From the NCBI GenBank assembly GCA_959602365.1, contig CAUGSS010000002.1, positions 61,535-125,534 of the forward strand: a stretch of DNA of 64,000 nucleotides, written 5' to 3'. The notes under the pieces are model-generated. The model ran no database searches. It was not told where the DNA came from and worked only from the letters and a program-made list of their open reading frames with translations. Made by a program: the position numbers and the translations under genes. Position 1 is the stretch's first letter. The number at the start of each line of letters is the position of its first letter. Source of the DNA: an uncultured Eubacteriales bacterium (lineage in GTDB: Bacteria; Bacillota; Clostridia; Oscillospirales; Oscillospiraceae). Of this stretch, positions 41,375-49,708 are shown in pieces.

Positions 41375-43288
41375 TTACAGGTTGATGGCGGCGTAATAGG
41401 CCTCCTTGGTGGCCCATTCCACGGTGCGGGCCCGGACGCAGTCGCCGATCTCAGTGACTTCGTCTGCGGCGCCGAAGAAGCTGTCGGCCTCGGCGACCTT
41501 GGCCTTCATGCCGGCGCACAGCACCACGCTGTCGGCGGTGATGGTCTCCTCCTTGCCCTTCTTCACATAGGTGACGCTGTGGGCGGTGACGCTCTGGCAC
41601 CGGGCGCCGGTCAGCGGGATGAAGTTGGGCTCCCGGGCGATCTCGGTCATCAGCTCGTTGCGGCCGGTGGTGGAGGCATCCGGAGCCAGCTCGGCCTGCA
41701 TTTCCACCACAGTGACCCGCTTGCCCAGCTGAGCCAGATGCAGGGCCGTCTCGCAGCCCACCTGGCCGCCGCCGATCAGGATGACATTGTCCCCCAGGGT
41801 GTCCTCGTGGCCCAGCACGTCGATGGCGGGTTTGACCTGCTCCACGCCGGGGACCGGCAGGATCAGCGGCTCGGCGCCGATGGCCACGATCACCGCGTCA
41901 TAGCCCTGAACAGTTTCGGCGGTGGCCCGGGTGTTCAGCTTGACCTCGATGCCGCTCTTGTTCACCTGGGCAATCAGCCAGTCCATGTAATCCTTGACCG
42001 GATATTTGAAGGAGAAGTAGCCCGCCTTGTGGAGCATGCCGCCCAGCTCGCCGGCGGCCTCAAACAGGGTGACCTGATGCCCCCGCTCCTTGGCCACCAG
42101 GGCGGCCTTCATGCCGGCGGGGCCGCCGCCCACCACGGCCACCTTCTTGACGCGCTCCACCGGCTGCACCAGATGGGCAATGGAGTTCTCCAGCCCGGCG
42201 GTGGGGTTGACGGAGCACTGGAAGTGATGGCCGTAGACGGTGGAGTCGTGGCAGCGCATGCACTTGATGCAGGGGGTGACGTCCTCCCGGCGGCCGGCCA
42301 CGCACTTCTTGATGAGCAGGGGGTCGGCGATCAGGCTGCGGGCCATGGTGACCATGTCCGCCTTGCCGGCTTCCAGGATCTCCTCGGCGGAGTCCACCGA
42401 GTCGATGGCGCCCAGGGTGACGATGGGCACATGGAACTTGCCCGATTTCTTGAAGGCCTCGGCCACATAGACGTTGGGCATCTTGGGCCGGAAGCCGCAG
42501 GGGTGGACCCAGGTCATCCACTTGGGGTTGTGCATGCCGGCGGAGACCTGGAGGATGTCCAGATGGTCCTGGATGCGCTCGCCGATGCGGATGCCCTCCT
42601 CGATGTCGATGCCGCCCTCCTCGAACTCGGTGCCGGAGATGCGCACCTCGATGAGCAGCTTGCTGCCCACCTTGGCCCGGATGGCGTCCAGAATCTCGAT
42701 CAGGTAACGGCAGCGGTTGTCGGTGCTGCCGCCGTACTCGTCGGTGCGCCTGTTGGTCAGGGGGGAGAGGAACTGGGCCAGGGGGCAGGAGTGGCCGCTG
42801 TGAATCAGAATGGCGTCAAAGCCGCACTCCACCAGGGCCTGGGCGGCGTCCACCCAGTCCTGCTTGAACTCCTCCATGGCCTCACGGGTGATCTCGTGGC
42901 CCTCGCCCCAGCCCATGATGCTGCAGCCGTCGGAGACGGTGTAGCCCTCGGGGAAGATTCCGATCAGCTCCATGGAGGCCTTGGCGCCGTAGAAGTGGAT
43001 GCGCTCCACCAGCTCCATCAGCTTGTTGCGGTGGTTGGGGGCGTTGACGTCCCAGGCGGTCATGGCGCCGTCGTCCCGGACGTCCTTGCCCACCTTCAGG
43101 CCAGCCACGGTGACCATGCCCACCCCGGCCCGGGCCCGCTCCTCAAAGAAGGCCAGGGCGTCCTGGGAGGGGTAGAGCTCACCGTTGGACATAGAGTGCA
43201 TGGTGGAGGGGGCGGAGACGATGCGGTTTTTCAGCACTGTGTTCCCAATGCGGATGGGGGACAGGGCGACAGGGTATTTGTTTGCCAT
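41375..43288 (-). CDS. Old-yellow-enzyme/2,4-dienoyl-CoA reductase-like flavoprotein with 4Fe-4S and FAD domains
   Basis: 637 residues. The N-terminal ~1-330 is an OYE TIM barrel: LSPIRIGNTVLKNRIV, ILIHSGHSCPLAQFLSPLTNRRTDEYGGS with the substrate-binding His pair, and LLIEVRIS. A 4Fe-4S site uses Cys340, 343, 346 and 358. The C-terminal half has FAD-binding VAVVGGGPAGMKAAL and a second nucleotide site VILIGGGQVGCETAL. This three-domain layout is shared by 2,4-dienoyl-CoA reductase, clostridial enoate reductases and the bile-acid enzymes BaiCD/BaiH. It should use NAD(P)H to reduce an activated C=C bond. Substrate not known. Second-to-last gene of the cluster, 12 nt after the dehydrogenase gene. 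Confidence 0.92.
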   Translation of the reverse strand: MANKYPVALSPIRIGNTVLKNRIVSAPSTMHSMSNGELYPSQDALAFFEERARAGVGMVTVAGLKVGKDVRDDGAMTAWDVNAPNHRNKLMELVERIHFYGAKASMELIGIFPEGYTVSDGCSIMGWGEGHEITREAMEEFKQDWVDAAQALVECGFDAILIHSGHSCPLAQFLSPLTNRRTDEYGGSTDNRCRYLIEILDAIRAKVGSKLLIEVRISGTEFEEGGIDIEEGIRIGERIQDHLDILQVSAGMHNPKWMTWVHPCGFRPKMPNVYVAEAFKKSGKFHVPIVTLGAIDSVDSAEEILEAGKADMVTMARSLIADPLLIKKCVAGRREDVTPCIKCMRCHDSTVYGHHFQCSVNPTAGLENSIAHLVQPVERVKKVAVVGGGPAGMKAALVAKERGHQVTLFEAAGELGGMLHKAGYFSFKYPVKDYMDWLIAQVNKSGIEVKLNTRATAETVQGYDAVIVAIGAEPLILPVPGVEQVKPAIDVLGHEDTLGDNVILIGGGQVGCETALHLAQLGKRVTVVEMQAELAPDASTTGRNELMTEIAREPNFIPLTGARCQSVTAHSVTYVKKGKEETITADSVVLCAGMKAKVAEADSFFGAADEVTEIGDCVRARTVEWATKEAYYAAINL

Positions 43289-43300
43289 TTCACACCCTCC

Positions 43301-44359
43301 TCACAGACTGGGGTCGATGAGGACCTTCAGCTGGCCCCGCCGGTCGCCGGCAAAGACCTTCTCCACACACTCATCCAGGGAGACCACGCCGGTCACCATG
43401 TCAGGGAAGGTGAGCTTACCGGAGGCCACCATGTCCAGATAGATCTTCACGTCGTCCTCGGTGTAGGTGAAGGAGAACTGGAAGTTGGGCTCGAAGATGG
43501 AGAAAGCGCCGGGCACCAGGTTGCTCATGGGCTCTTGGATGGTGCCGATGACGGAGATCTGGCCGCCGGGCTTGACGCAGGAGTAGACGCAGTTGCCCAG
43601 GCTGGCCATGTTGCCGGCGCACTCGAACACCACGTCGGCCCCCACTTCGGTGCCGAAGATCTTCTTGATCTCGCCGGCCAGGTCCTCGCACTCCTTGGAG
43701 TTGATGAAGTAGTCGGCGCCGTAGGCCTTGATGATGGGCTCCTTGGCGGAGGTGGTGCCCAGGGCGATGATCTTGTTGGCGCCGGCGGCCTTCAGGATCT
43801 GGATGGCGGCCAGGCCGATGGGGCCGGTGCCGGAGACCACCACGTTGTCGCCAAACTTGAAGCGGGAGGAGCGGATGCCGTGGAGGGAGACGCAGATCAC
43901 ATCAAAGAGCACCGCGTCCTTGAAGTCCACCCCGTCGGGCACCGGGACGATCATGGTGTGGGCCACGTCGTTGACCAGCAGGTACTCGGCATAGCCGCCG
44001 TCGTACTGGCCCAGGCCTGCGGTGCGGGGGAAGCCGTACAGGCAGATGTTGGTCATGCCCTTCTGGCAGGAGGGGCAGTCCTCGGCGCAGTGGGCGGGAG
44101 GGCCGCAGAGCACCCGGTCGCCCACCTTGAACTTGGTGACGCCTTCGCCCACCTTGCACACCACGCCGCAGTTCTCGTGGCCCAGGATCAGGGGCAGCTT
44201 GGTGAAGGGGGGGCACATGCCGGACTTATAGAATTCCACGTCGGTGCCGCAGATGCCCACATAGGCGATCTTGACCAGCATCTGGCCGGGGCCCACCTCG
44301 GGCACCGGGCGCTCCTCGATGCGCAGATCTCCCTTGCCGTAAAAAACGCCAGCTTTCAT
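43301..44359 (-). CDS. Zinc-dependent alcohol dehydrogenase (MDR family)
   Basis: 352 residues. Catalytic zinc ligands Cys37 in GICGTD and His61-Glu62 in LGHENCG. The structural zinc lobe has Cys91, 95, 98, 106. Rossmann fold VVVSGTGPIGLAAIQ (~172-186) and Ala/Leu-Gly-Thr after the second strand, which suits NADP or NAD. Similar to sorbitol, threonine and butanediol dehydrogenases. It sits between a flavoprotein gene and the OYE-like gene, so in this pathway it likely interconverts a hydroxyl and a keto group next to the double bond that the OYE enzyme reduces; that order is inferred. Confidence 0.92.
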   Translation of the reverse strand: MKAGVFYGKGDLRIEERPVPEVGPGQMLVKIAYVGICGTDVEFYKSGMCPPFTKLPLILGHENCGVVCKVGEGVTKFKVGDRVLCGPPAHCAEDCPSCQKGMTNICLYGFPRTAGLGQYDGGYAEYLLVNDVAHTMIVPVPDGVDFKDAVLFDVICVSLHGIRSSRFKFGDNVVVSGTGPIGLAAIQILKAAGANKIIALGTTSAKEPIIKAYGADYFINSKECEDLAGEIKKIFGTEVGADVVFECAGNMASLGNCVYSCVKPGGQISVIGTIQEPMSNLVPGAFSIFEPNFQFSFTYTEDDVKIYLDMVASGKLTFPDMVTGVVSLDECVEKVFAGDRRGQLKVLIDPSL

Positions 44360-44416
44360 GCAAAAACTTCCTTTCTACTGATGAATCAAATCTGTTTCTG
44401 TGTCTGCCCTGTCGTC

Positions 44417-45379
44417 TCAGGCCTGGGGCTTGGTGGGCTGGATAAACTCCATGTACTTCTTTTTCCGGGCCTTCATCTCGTCAGAGGCCAGCTTGGCCCG
44501 GGAGCTCTTCTCGTTGTTCTGAATGTCGTCGCCGTGGATGAACTTGCCGGAGATGGTGTCGTGGGCGTGGGGCAGGGTGTCCTCGGGGAAGATGAACTGA
44601 TACTTGCCGTCCACAACTTCAATCTTGCCCTCCAGGCCGCACAGGCAGCAGATGGCCTTGCCGTCCTCCTGGAGGTAGAAGTTCTTGGAGTGGCAGTGGG
44701 GACAGATGCCCGGGTCGGACTTGTACTCGCTGCCCATGATGCCCATGGGGATCTCGGTGGTGCCGTCCAGGATCTTCTGGGCCGCCCGGGCGGTGTCGAT
44801 GCCGATCTGATGGGCCTTGGCCAGGTACTCGTCGTTCATCATGATGCCGAGGGACCACTGGAAGTAGTCGTTATGGATCAGGGTCCACTTGGGGGTCAGG
44901 GCCTGGGTGGCGCAGTCGGCCTGGACCCGGGTGGCCCAGTCGGAGCCGCCCACGGCCATGTAGGACACAGCCATCTCCTTCAGGTACTTGGGATCGATGG
45001 GCTTGCCGCCGTTCTCGGCGATCTTTTGGGCGATCATCAGGTTGCCCCGGTCCATGCGGGGGCCGAACCGGTCCATGGTGGTGTGGAACAGGCCGGTGGC
45101 GCACTTCTCAAAGATGGGTACCGAGAAGATCAGGCCGTCAGCCTCAAACATTTTGTCGGTGAGCCACTGCATGTCGTCCTTCAGGACGCAGGCGTTGCCC
45201 CGGCCGGAGAACAGGCTCATGACGCAGGCCTTGCAGCCGGTGCAGTGCTTGATGTTCAGGGTGTTGACGTTGATGAACTCGATCTCAGCGCCCACCTCCT
45301 GGGCGCCCATCAGGGCCTCTTTGACCATGGTGTCGTTGCCGCCGTTAAGCGTGCCGTAGGAAATACCGAGAATTTTCAT
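44417..45379 (-). CDS. Iron-sulfur flavodoxin-fold oxidoreductase with zinc ribbon
   Basis: 320 residues from ATG 45379 with AAAGGAGG upstream. Flavodoxin-like FMN domain (~1-200) with MKILGISYGTLNGGNDT as phosphate loop. Compact Cys motif Cys46, 49, 52 and 64, as in iron-sulfur flavoproteins of anaerobes. A C-terminal zinc-ribbon-like part follows (ICPHCHSKNF, then AICCLCGLEG, ~222-247), with a basic tail (KARKKKYMEF). First gene of the leftward cluster, directly behind the promoter facing the LysR gene. It could feed electrons to the OYE-like enzyme or itself reduce the substrate. Confidence 0.85.
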   Translation of the reverse strand: MKILGISYGTLNGGNDTMVKEALMGAQEVGAEIEFINVNTLNIKHCTGCKACVMSLFSGRGNACVLKDDMQWLTDKMFEADGLIFSVPIFEKCATGLFHTTMDRFGPRMDRGNLMIAQKIAENGGKPIDPKYLKEMAVSYMAVGGSDWATRVQADCATQALTPKWTLIHNDYFQWSLGIMMNDEYLAKAHQIGIDTARAAQKILDGTTEIPMGIMGSEYKSDPGICPHCHSKNFYLQEDGKAICCLCGLEGKIEVVDGKYQFIFPEDTLPHAHDTISGKFIHGDDIQNNEKSSRAKLASDEMKARKKKYMEFIQPTKPQA

Positions 45380-45447
45380 TTGGGTTTCCTCCTTTGATTC
45401 TTGTTACCCCTAAAAAATCGGGCGTGTTCCGCCCGTCTGACAAGCTC

Positions 45448-45476
45448 ACTTTAGCACTTTGTTAAAGATTTGACAA
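45448..45476 (-). promoter_or_regulatory. Promoter of the oxidoreductase/MFS cluster
   Basis: On the - strand TTGTCA (45476-45471), 17-bp spacer, TAAAGT (45453-45448), about 70 nt before the first gene. Confidence 0.65.
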
Positions 45477-45492
45477 ATACCCAAATGGGAAG

Positions 45493-45508
45493 CATTGATA
45501 TATCAATG
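45493..45508. promoter_or_regulatory. Perfect 16-bp palindrome, probable LysR-type binding site
   Basis: CATTGATATATCAATG is fully palindromic. Its centre is about 60 nt upstream of the expected start site of the leftward cluster, where LysR regulators place their recognition site, and about 45 bp before the LysR gene's own -35. Confidence 0.7.
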
Positions 45509-45549
45509 GAATAAGAGATAGGTTCTTTTGTGGGAATGTGACAATTTGC

Positions 45550-45578
45550 TTGCGCCGTTTTTGTGCTTATGCTATTAT
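45550..45578 (+). promoter_or_regulatory. Promoter of the LysR gene
   Basis: TTGCGC (45550-45555), 17-bp spacer, TATTAT (45573-45578), 34 nt before ATG 45612. Confidence 0.55.
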
Positions 45579-45611
45579 GGAATCACTGATTCCGAAATGA
45601 GGTATCACTGT

Positions 45612-46502
45612 ATGAATACCATGAAGATCCGCTATTTTGTCGAGGTGGCCCGCTGCGGCAGCTTTTCGGAGGCGGCCAGGCGGCTGTATACCGCCCAGCC
45701 AAACCTCTCCAAACAGATTGCCCAGATGGAGCAGGAGCTGGGGTTTGCCCTGTTTGCCCGCTCCCGCCGCTCAGTCAAGCTGACTGAGGCCGGCCAATTC
45801 CTGTTTGACAGGCTGCAAAATCTGCCGGATCAGCTGGATGAGATCTTTGAGCAGGCCCGTTCCCTGGCCCGGAAAGGGGAGGCCGCCCTCTCCATCGGGG
45901 TGCTGGAGGGGCAGGACGTCAACCGGGTGCTCTCGGATCGGCTGAAGCGGGTGGCGGCCATCTATCCCCAGCTGCAGATCAATCTGGAGCGCAATTCCTA
46001 TCAGAACCTGCGCAGCGGCCTGCGCTCGGGGCACTATGATCTGATTATCACCCTGAGCTTTGACGTGGAGGACGAGGCGGACTTTCAGACCTTTTCCCTC
46101 TATCAGAAGTCCCCGGCCATTGCCATGCACAAATCCCATCCTCTGGCGGGCAAACAGAGCTTGACCCTCTCCGATCTGAGGAACGAGAAGTTTGTGGTGA
46201 TCTCCAGCCAGGAATCCCCCGGGGGATATCAGCGGCTGATGGACAGCTGTTCCGCCGAGGGGTTCGTGCCCAATATTGTGCGGGAGCCCCGGTCGCTGGA
46301 GTCCCTGCTGCTGTGCGTGGAGATGGGCATCGGCATTGCCCTGCTGGACCAGAACACCCGGCTGGCCATGAGCCCGGATATCATTACCATCCCCCAGAAC
46401 GCGCCGCCCATGGCGGTGGTGGCCGTCATTATTAGGGGAGAGCAGAGGCCGGTCATCTTAAATGCGGTCAAACTGCTGACCGAATCGGCCCAGTCGGAAT
46501 GA
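45612..46502 (+). CDS. LysR-family transcriptional regulator
   Basis: 296 residues from ATG 45612 (MNTMKIRYFVEVARCGS); the longer frame from 45528 crosses its promoter. Winged helix at 1-60 with the LysR helix-turn-helix SFSEAARRLYTAQPNLSKQIAQMEQELG. A linker helix and a two-lobed substrate-binding domain (~90-296) follow: LSIGVLEGQ, YDLIITLSFDVEDE and MGIGIALLDQ. Divergent from the oxidoreductase/MFS cluster with 232 bp and a perfect palindrome between them, so it is the likely activator of that cluster in response to its substrate. Confidence 0.93.
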   Translation: MNTMKIRYFVEVARCGSFSEAARRLYTAQPNLSKQIAQMEQELGFALFARSRRSVKLTEAGQFLFDRLQNLPDQLDEIFEQARSLARKGEAALSIGVLEGQDVNRVLSDRLKRVAAIYPQLQINLERNSYQNLRSGLRSGHYDLIITLSFDVEDEADFQTFSLYQKSPAIAMHKSHPLAGKQSLTLSDLRNEKFVVISSQESPGGYQRLMDSCSAEGFVPNIVREPRSLESLLLCVEMGIGIALLDQNTRLAMSPDIITIPQNAPPMAVVAVIIRGEQRPVILNAVKLLTESAQSE

Positions 46503-46518
46503 CAAGTCACCAACGCAA

Positions 46519-46556
46519 AAAAGCGTGCCGCAGATCAATGTCTGCGGCACGCTTTT
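46519..46556. terminator. Bidirectional terminator after the LysR gene
   Basis: 16-bp perfect stem AAAAGCG...CGCTTTT (46519-46534 with 46541-46556), between convergent genes. Confidence 0.92.
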
Positions 46557-46599
46557 CCGTGTCTGAAGATGAAATTGAATTTCTGCTGGGCAAAGAGAG

Positions 46600-47652
46600 T
46601 CAGTTCAGTACATACACCGTCACATCTCTGCGGCCAAAGGAGTAGCAGAGGGACTCGGTGTTATAGTACAGATCCACCTTGTTGCCCTTGATATTGCCGC
46701 CAGTGTCCTCAGCGGTGGCGAAGCCGTAGACCACTGAGCCGTCGCTGGCGATGACAAACAGACGGCTGCCCAGGGGAATCACAGAGGGATCCACCGCAAT
46801 GGCGCCCTGGCGGGCGGCGGTGCCGGTGGCCGTGATGCCGCCGGGCTGGCAGTAGGCAAAGCCGGTGCAGCTGAGAGCCTGGGAGTAGGAATAAACCTCG
46901 CCGGAGGAGAGGGTGAAGGTTTTGGAGGCGCTGTCCACATGGGTGATCGTCTCGCTGGTCAGATCAAGGGAGCTGCCGTGATTGGTAAAGCCGGTGGCTT
47001 TGCCGCTGTTGGTGCCGTAGGTGATGACCTGATCCACGGGCTCCACCGTCACCTCGCTGCTGATCAGTGTAGTGGTGGTCTCCCCGTTCAGGGTGCGCAC
47101 TTCGTAGGTGTCCACCTGGACGCCGTTTTGACCCTCGGTGGTGACCAACTCTTCGCCCTTCTTCATGGTGTCATCGGCGACCCGGACGGTCTCATAGGGG
47201 ACTTCCACCTCTTCGGTGGTGGTCTCCACAGTCAGACGGTTGACGTAGAGGTCATAGCCGTATTCGTTGGCCACCTGTTCTGTATAGTCCTGATTCTCCA
47301 GCGTAAAGCCGAACAGCTGGGCCAGTTCCTCTTCGGTCTTTTCATGGGTGTCCACGGTGTAGACCTGGCCGTCCACGTGAATGGTGGCCAGCTCATGGCC
47401 GGCGGGGAAGATGCCCTGATCGCCCAGGTCAATTTCCTCTACAACGTGAAGGTTGGCAATGGTCGCCCCGGAACTGGAACCGTTCTGGGGGAGTGCCGCG
47501 GCAGAGAGGCTGTCAAACTGCCCGGCAAGTGCGCTGAATGAAATGAAAATGATGATGGCAACTGCCGCCAGTGCGGAGAGCGCAATGTAAACAACCTTTC
47601 GGATGCAGACGCCGGTTCTTTTTTGGTTGAATGGATCAACGGAATAGAACAT
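46600..47652 (-). CDS. G5 and 3D domain cell-wall protein (YabE/resuscitation-factor-like)
   Basis: 350 residues from ATG 47652 (MFYSVDPFNQKRTGV); the ATG 12 nt upstream overlaps the GGAGG ribosome site and is rejected. One membrane helix near 20-45 anchors the N-terminus inside. Outside, a DUF348-like segment (~70-140) and a G5 domain (~145-220, VETTTEEVEVPYETVRVADD) follow. The last part is a 3D domain (~255-345) with its three Asp: CTGFAYCQPGGITATGTAAR, IAVDPSVIPLGSRL, ATAEDTGGNIKGNKVDLYY. 3D domains are lytic-transglycosylase-like, and proteins of this layout (YabE, Rpf2-like, Stp) act on peptidoglycan during growth or spore outgrowth. An inverted repeat sits at its start site. Confidence 0.92.
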   Translation of the reverse strand: MFYSVDPFNQKRTGVCIRKVVYIALSALAAVAIIIFISFSALAGQFDSLSAAALPQNGSSSGATIANLHVVEEIDLGDQGIFPAGHELATIHVDGQVYTVDTHEKTEEELAQLFGFTLENQDYTEQVANEYGYDLYVNRLTVETTTEEVEVPYETVRVADDTMKKGEELVTTEGQNGVQVDTYEVRTLNGETTTTLISSEVTVEPVDQVITYGTNSGKATGFTNHGSSLDLTSETITHVDSASKTFTLSSGEVYSYSQALSCTGFAYCQPGGITATGTAARQGAIAVDPSVIPLGSRLFVIASDGSVVYGFATAEDTGGNIKGNKVDLYYNTESLCYSFGRRDVTVYVLN

Positions 47653-47692
47653 AGTATCCTCCAATGGTGCTTGCAGATTGCAATTTCAGTTT

Positions 47693-47708
47693 TGTAACTT
47701 TAGTTACA
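47693..47708. promoter_or_regulatory. Inverted repeat at the transcription start of the G5/3D gene
   Basis: TGTAACT-TT-AGTTACA, 7-bp perfect arms, placed 6-21 bp downstream of the -10 box, overlapping the expected +1: a typical repressor position. Confidence 0.5.
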
Positions 47709-47713
47709 GCCGA

Positions 47714-47742
47714 ATTATATGCTCAAAAATCCAAAAAATCAA
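47714..47742 (-). promoter_or_regulatory. Promoter of the G5/3D protein gene
   Basis: On the - strand TTGATT (47742-47737), 17-bp spacer, TATAAT (47719-47714). Confidence 0.75.
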
Positions 47743-48052
47743 ATTTTTGAAGCTGATTTTTTGCAAAAATGGTTTCAGATGCTTTTGATTATGTAAACGA
47801 ACCGACGTTTTGTTGCCCTATTTTTAACTAAAAAATGAAACGAGTGGTAACAAAAAGTAACATACAACGTCTGCGAAGCATTCCCAAAAACACAATATCT
47901 TGTGCAAATAGCGAAGGAGACCTCAATATTTTTGTAAAATGTCGGTTAAAAAGACGAGGTGCACAAAATCTGCACGCCATTTTTATTTAAAATGACGGAA
48001 ATAATTTTCTGAAAATTACGCATTCCCTGAGGCGAAACGGTGAAAACCACTC
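47743..48052. other. AT-rich intergenic stretch without a gene
   Basis: About 310 bp, clearly lower in GC than the surroundings, with several GTAAC words (near 47845-47862) but no supported frame, RNA or strong hairpin. Confidence 0.6.
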
Positions 48053-48081
48053 TTGACTTTGGATGTGGGGCTGAGTATAAT
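48053..48081 (+). promoter_or_regulatory. Promoter of tRNA-Pro
   Basis: TTGACT (48053-48058), 17-bp spacer, TATAAT (48076-48081), start expected 10 nt before or at the tRNA. Confidence 0.85.
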
Positions 48082-48091
48082 ATAAATCCAT

Positions 48092-48168
48092 CGGGGTGTG
48101 GCGAAGCTTGGTATCGCGCTTGGTTCGGGTCCAAGAGGCCTCGGGTTCGAATCCCGACACTCCGACCA
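48092..48168 (+). tRNA. tRNA-Pro (anticodon CGG)
   Basis: 77 nt including encoded CCA. Acceptor CGGGGTG pairs with CACTCCG (one G-T). The anticodon stem CTTGG/CCAAG encloses TTCGGGT, giving anticodon CGG. T arm CGGGTTCGAATCCCG. Confidence 0.97.
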
Positions 48169-48177
48169 TCAAATGGT

Positions 48178-48219
48178 AATCCGAACTGCACTGTCCAGAT
48201 AGGCGGTGCAGTTCGGATT
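48178..48219 (+). terminator. Terminator of tRNA-Pro
   Basis: 14-bp perfect stem (48178-48191 with 48206-48219), followed by TATCATTTTAT. Confidence 0.8.
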
Positions 48220-48374
48220 TATCATTTTATATGATAAAAATACCGCAGTGAGCGAGGACAGGGTAAGCTGCCAATCCTTGCCTTTCTGTGTCCCCCATGT
48301 TACAATTTTGTCGAAACCACGAGAGAATCATCGTAACATCGTAAAGCGCGTTGTGTTTTATAGGGGGGATCGTC

Positions 48375-48788
48375 ATGCTTGATCGTACACCCGGCGCGGA
48401 ACAGATGACGGCTTTGGTCGGGCATTCTCTATATGAGGTGTGGAAGGCATTATGCGCCCAAATTGATGCGGCGTATGATATGGAATGCCTGTGGGGTACA
48501 GGCGGCAAAGCATGGACCTATGAATATAAATACCGTCGAGGCGGCAAAACGCTGTGTGCGTTATACGCAAGAGAGAATTGCGTCGGTTTTATGGTTGTCC
48601 TGGGAAAAGCGGAACGCATTAAATTTGAACAGGAGCGAGAACATTTCTCCAGGGAAGTTCAGCGGATTTATGACGAAGCGCAAACGTATCATGATGGGAA
48701 ATGGATGATGTTTGAGCCGGCAGACACCTCGTTGTTTGATGACTTTATTCGTCTGTTGAGCATTAAGCGGAAGCCGAACAGAATATAG
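48375..48788 (+). CDS. DUF3788 family protein
   Basis: 137 residues from ATG 48375 (MLDRTPGAEQMTALVG), with GGGGGAT upstream. Pattern WKALCAQIDAAYDM, YEYKYRRGGKTLCALYARENC, FMVVLGKAERIKFE and a C-terminal KWMMFEPADTSLFDDFIRLL is that of DUF3788, small soluble proteins of unknown function widespread in gut Firmicutes. Base composition is lower in GC than the genes around it. Its position right after a tRNA, with a terminator behind it, hints at past insertion, but no integrase is near. Single gene. Confidence 0.8.
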   Translation: MLDRTPGAEQMTALVGHSLYEVWKALCAQIDAAYDMECLWGTGGKAWTYEYKYRRGGKTLCALYARENCVGFMVVLGKAERIKFEQEREHFSREVQRIYDEAQTYHDGKWMMFEPADTSLFDDFIRLLSIKRKPNRI

Positions 48789-48827
48789 GGCGTGAGTCGG
48801 TACGCTCCCATTGGACCGGAGCGCGGG

Positions 48828-48863
48828 CAAGGCGGGAACACCATCGTTCCCGCCTTGTATTTT
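48828..48863. terminator. Terminator between DUF3788 and methyltransferase genes
   Basis: 12-bp perfect stem (48828-48839 with 48846-48857), then TATTTT; convergent genes. Confidence 0.88.
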
Positions 48864-48897
48864 GCCCTCAGTGCTGGATCATACGGACCGGGGCCGC

Positions 48898-49635
48898 TCA
48901 AATGTTTCCTTTGCTTGCCGCCACCACCAGCATCATGGGCCGGCGCATCTCATCCCGCATTCCCGGCAGATCCATCATCTCCTCCGGGGGCTGAGGTTCC
49001 ACCACCCGGCGCAGCGTGAAGCCGTTTTGCAGCAAAGCGTCCAGATAGGTGGTCAGCGTCCGGTGGTACTTGATCACATGCTCCCCCAGGAATACCGCGT
49101 CCCGCTGCCCCTCGTAGTAGTAGCGATCCACGGGAAAATGCAGGATATTGCCCGCCTGGTCATAATACCAGTCCTGGGAGCCATAGGCGGTAAAGACCGG
49201 ATGTTCCACAGAGAACACAAAGTCGCCGCCGGGACGGAGCCAGGCCGCGATCCGCTGGATCAGGGGGCCGAAGTCCCGGACATAGTGAAAGGCCAGGGAG
49301 CTGAGCACCACATCAAAACTGTCCGCCGGAAGGTCCAGGTCCTCCATGGCACAGCGCCGGTAAGAGATGCCCGCGCTGCCGTTCTTCTCCCGGGCCGTCT
49401 CCAGCATTTTTTCCGAGAGGTCGATTCCCAGCACCTGGGCGGCCCCATGCTCGGCGGCATACTTGCAGTGCCAGCCGTAGCCGCAGCCCAGGTCGAGCAC
49501 CTGCCTGCCCCGGAAGTCGGGCAGCAGCCGCTCCAGCTCGCGCCACTCTCCGGCACCCTGCAGGCCCAGCTGGGAGCGGGGCATCTCGCTGTACTTTTGG
49601 AAAAACAGCGGGTCGTCATACCTGTTTTCTTTCAT
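48898..49635 (-). CDS. Class I SAM-dependent methyltransferase
   Basis: 245 residues from ATG 49635 (MKENRYDDPLFFQKYSEM), with AAAGGAG 7 nt upstream. Motif I VLDLGCGYG (46-54), acidic motif LGIDLSEKML (~70-79), motif post-I FDVVLSSLAFHYV and WLRPGGDFVFSVEHPV. It resembles the UbiE/Coq5-like or YcgJ small-molecule methyltransferases. Substrate unknown. It stands before the HI0933 flavoprotein gene's end, separated by 73 nt, and probably has its own promoter. Confidence 0.9.
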   Translation of the reverse strand: MKENRYDDPLFFQKYSEMPRSQLGLQGAGEWRELERLLPDFRGRQVLDLGCGYGWHCKYAAEHGAAQVLGIDLSEKMLETAREKNGSAGISYRRCAMEDLDLPADSFDVVLSSLAFHYVRDFGPLIQRIAAWLRPGGDFVFSVEHPVFTAYGSQDWYYDQAGNILHFPVDRYYYEGQRDAVFLGEHVIKYHRTLTTYLDALLQNGFTLRRVVEPQPPEEMMDLPGMRDEMRRPMMLVVAASKGNI

Positions 49636-49708
49636 ATCGGCTCCTTTGTCAGAACGGGCGGCCACGCAATGGGCCGCCCTTTTTGTCGGTGTGATGTAAG
49701 CGGATGGT

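Noticed and set aside
40589..45397. A 1602-codon open frame on the + strand covering four leftward genes
   Set aside because: It is antisense to well-supported enzymes with clear motifs, has no ribosome site or domain, and is rich in Gly, Val, His and Asp, the usual shadow of GC-rich codon bias.
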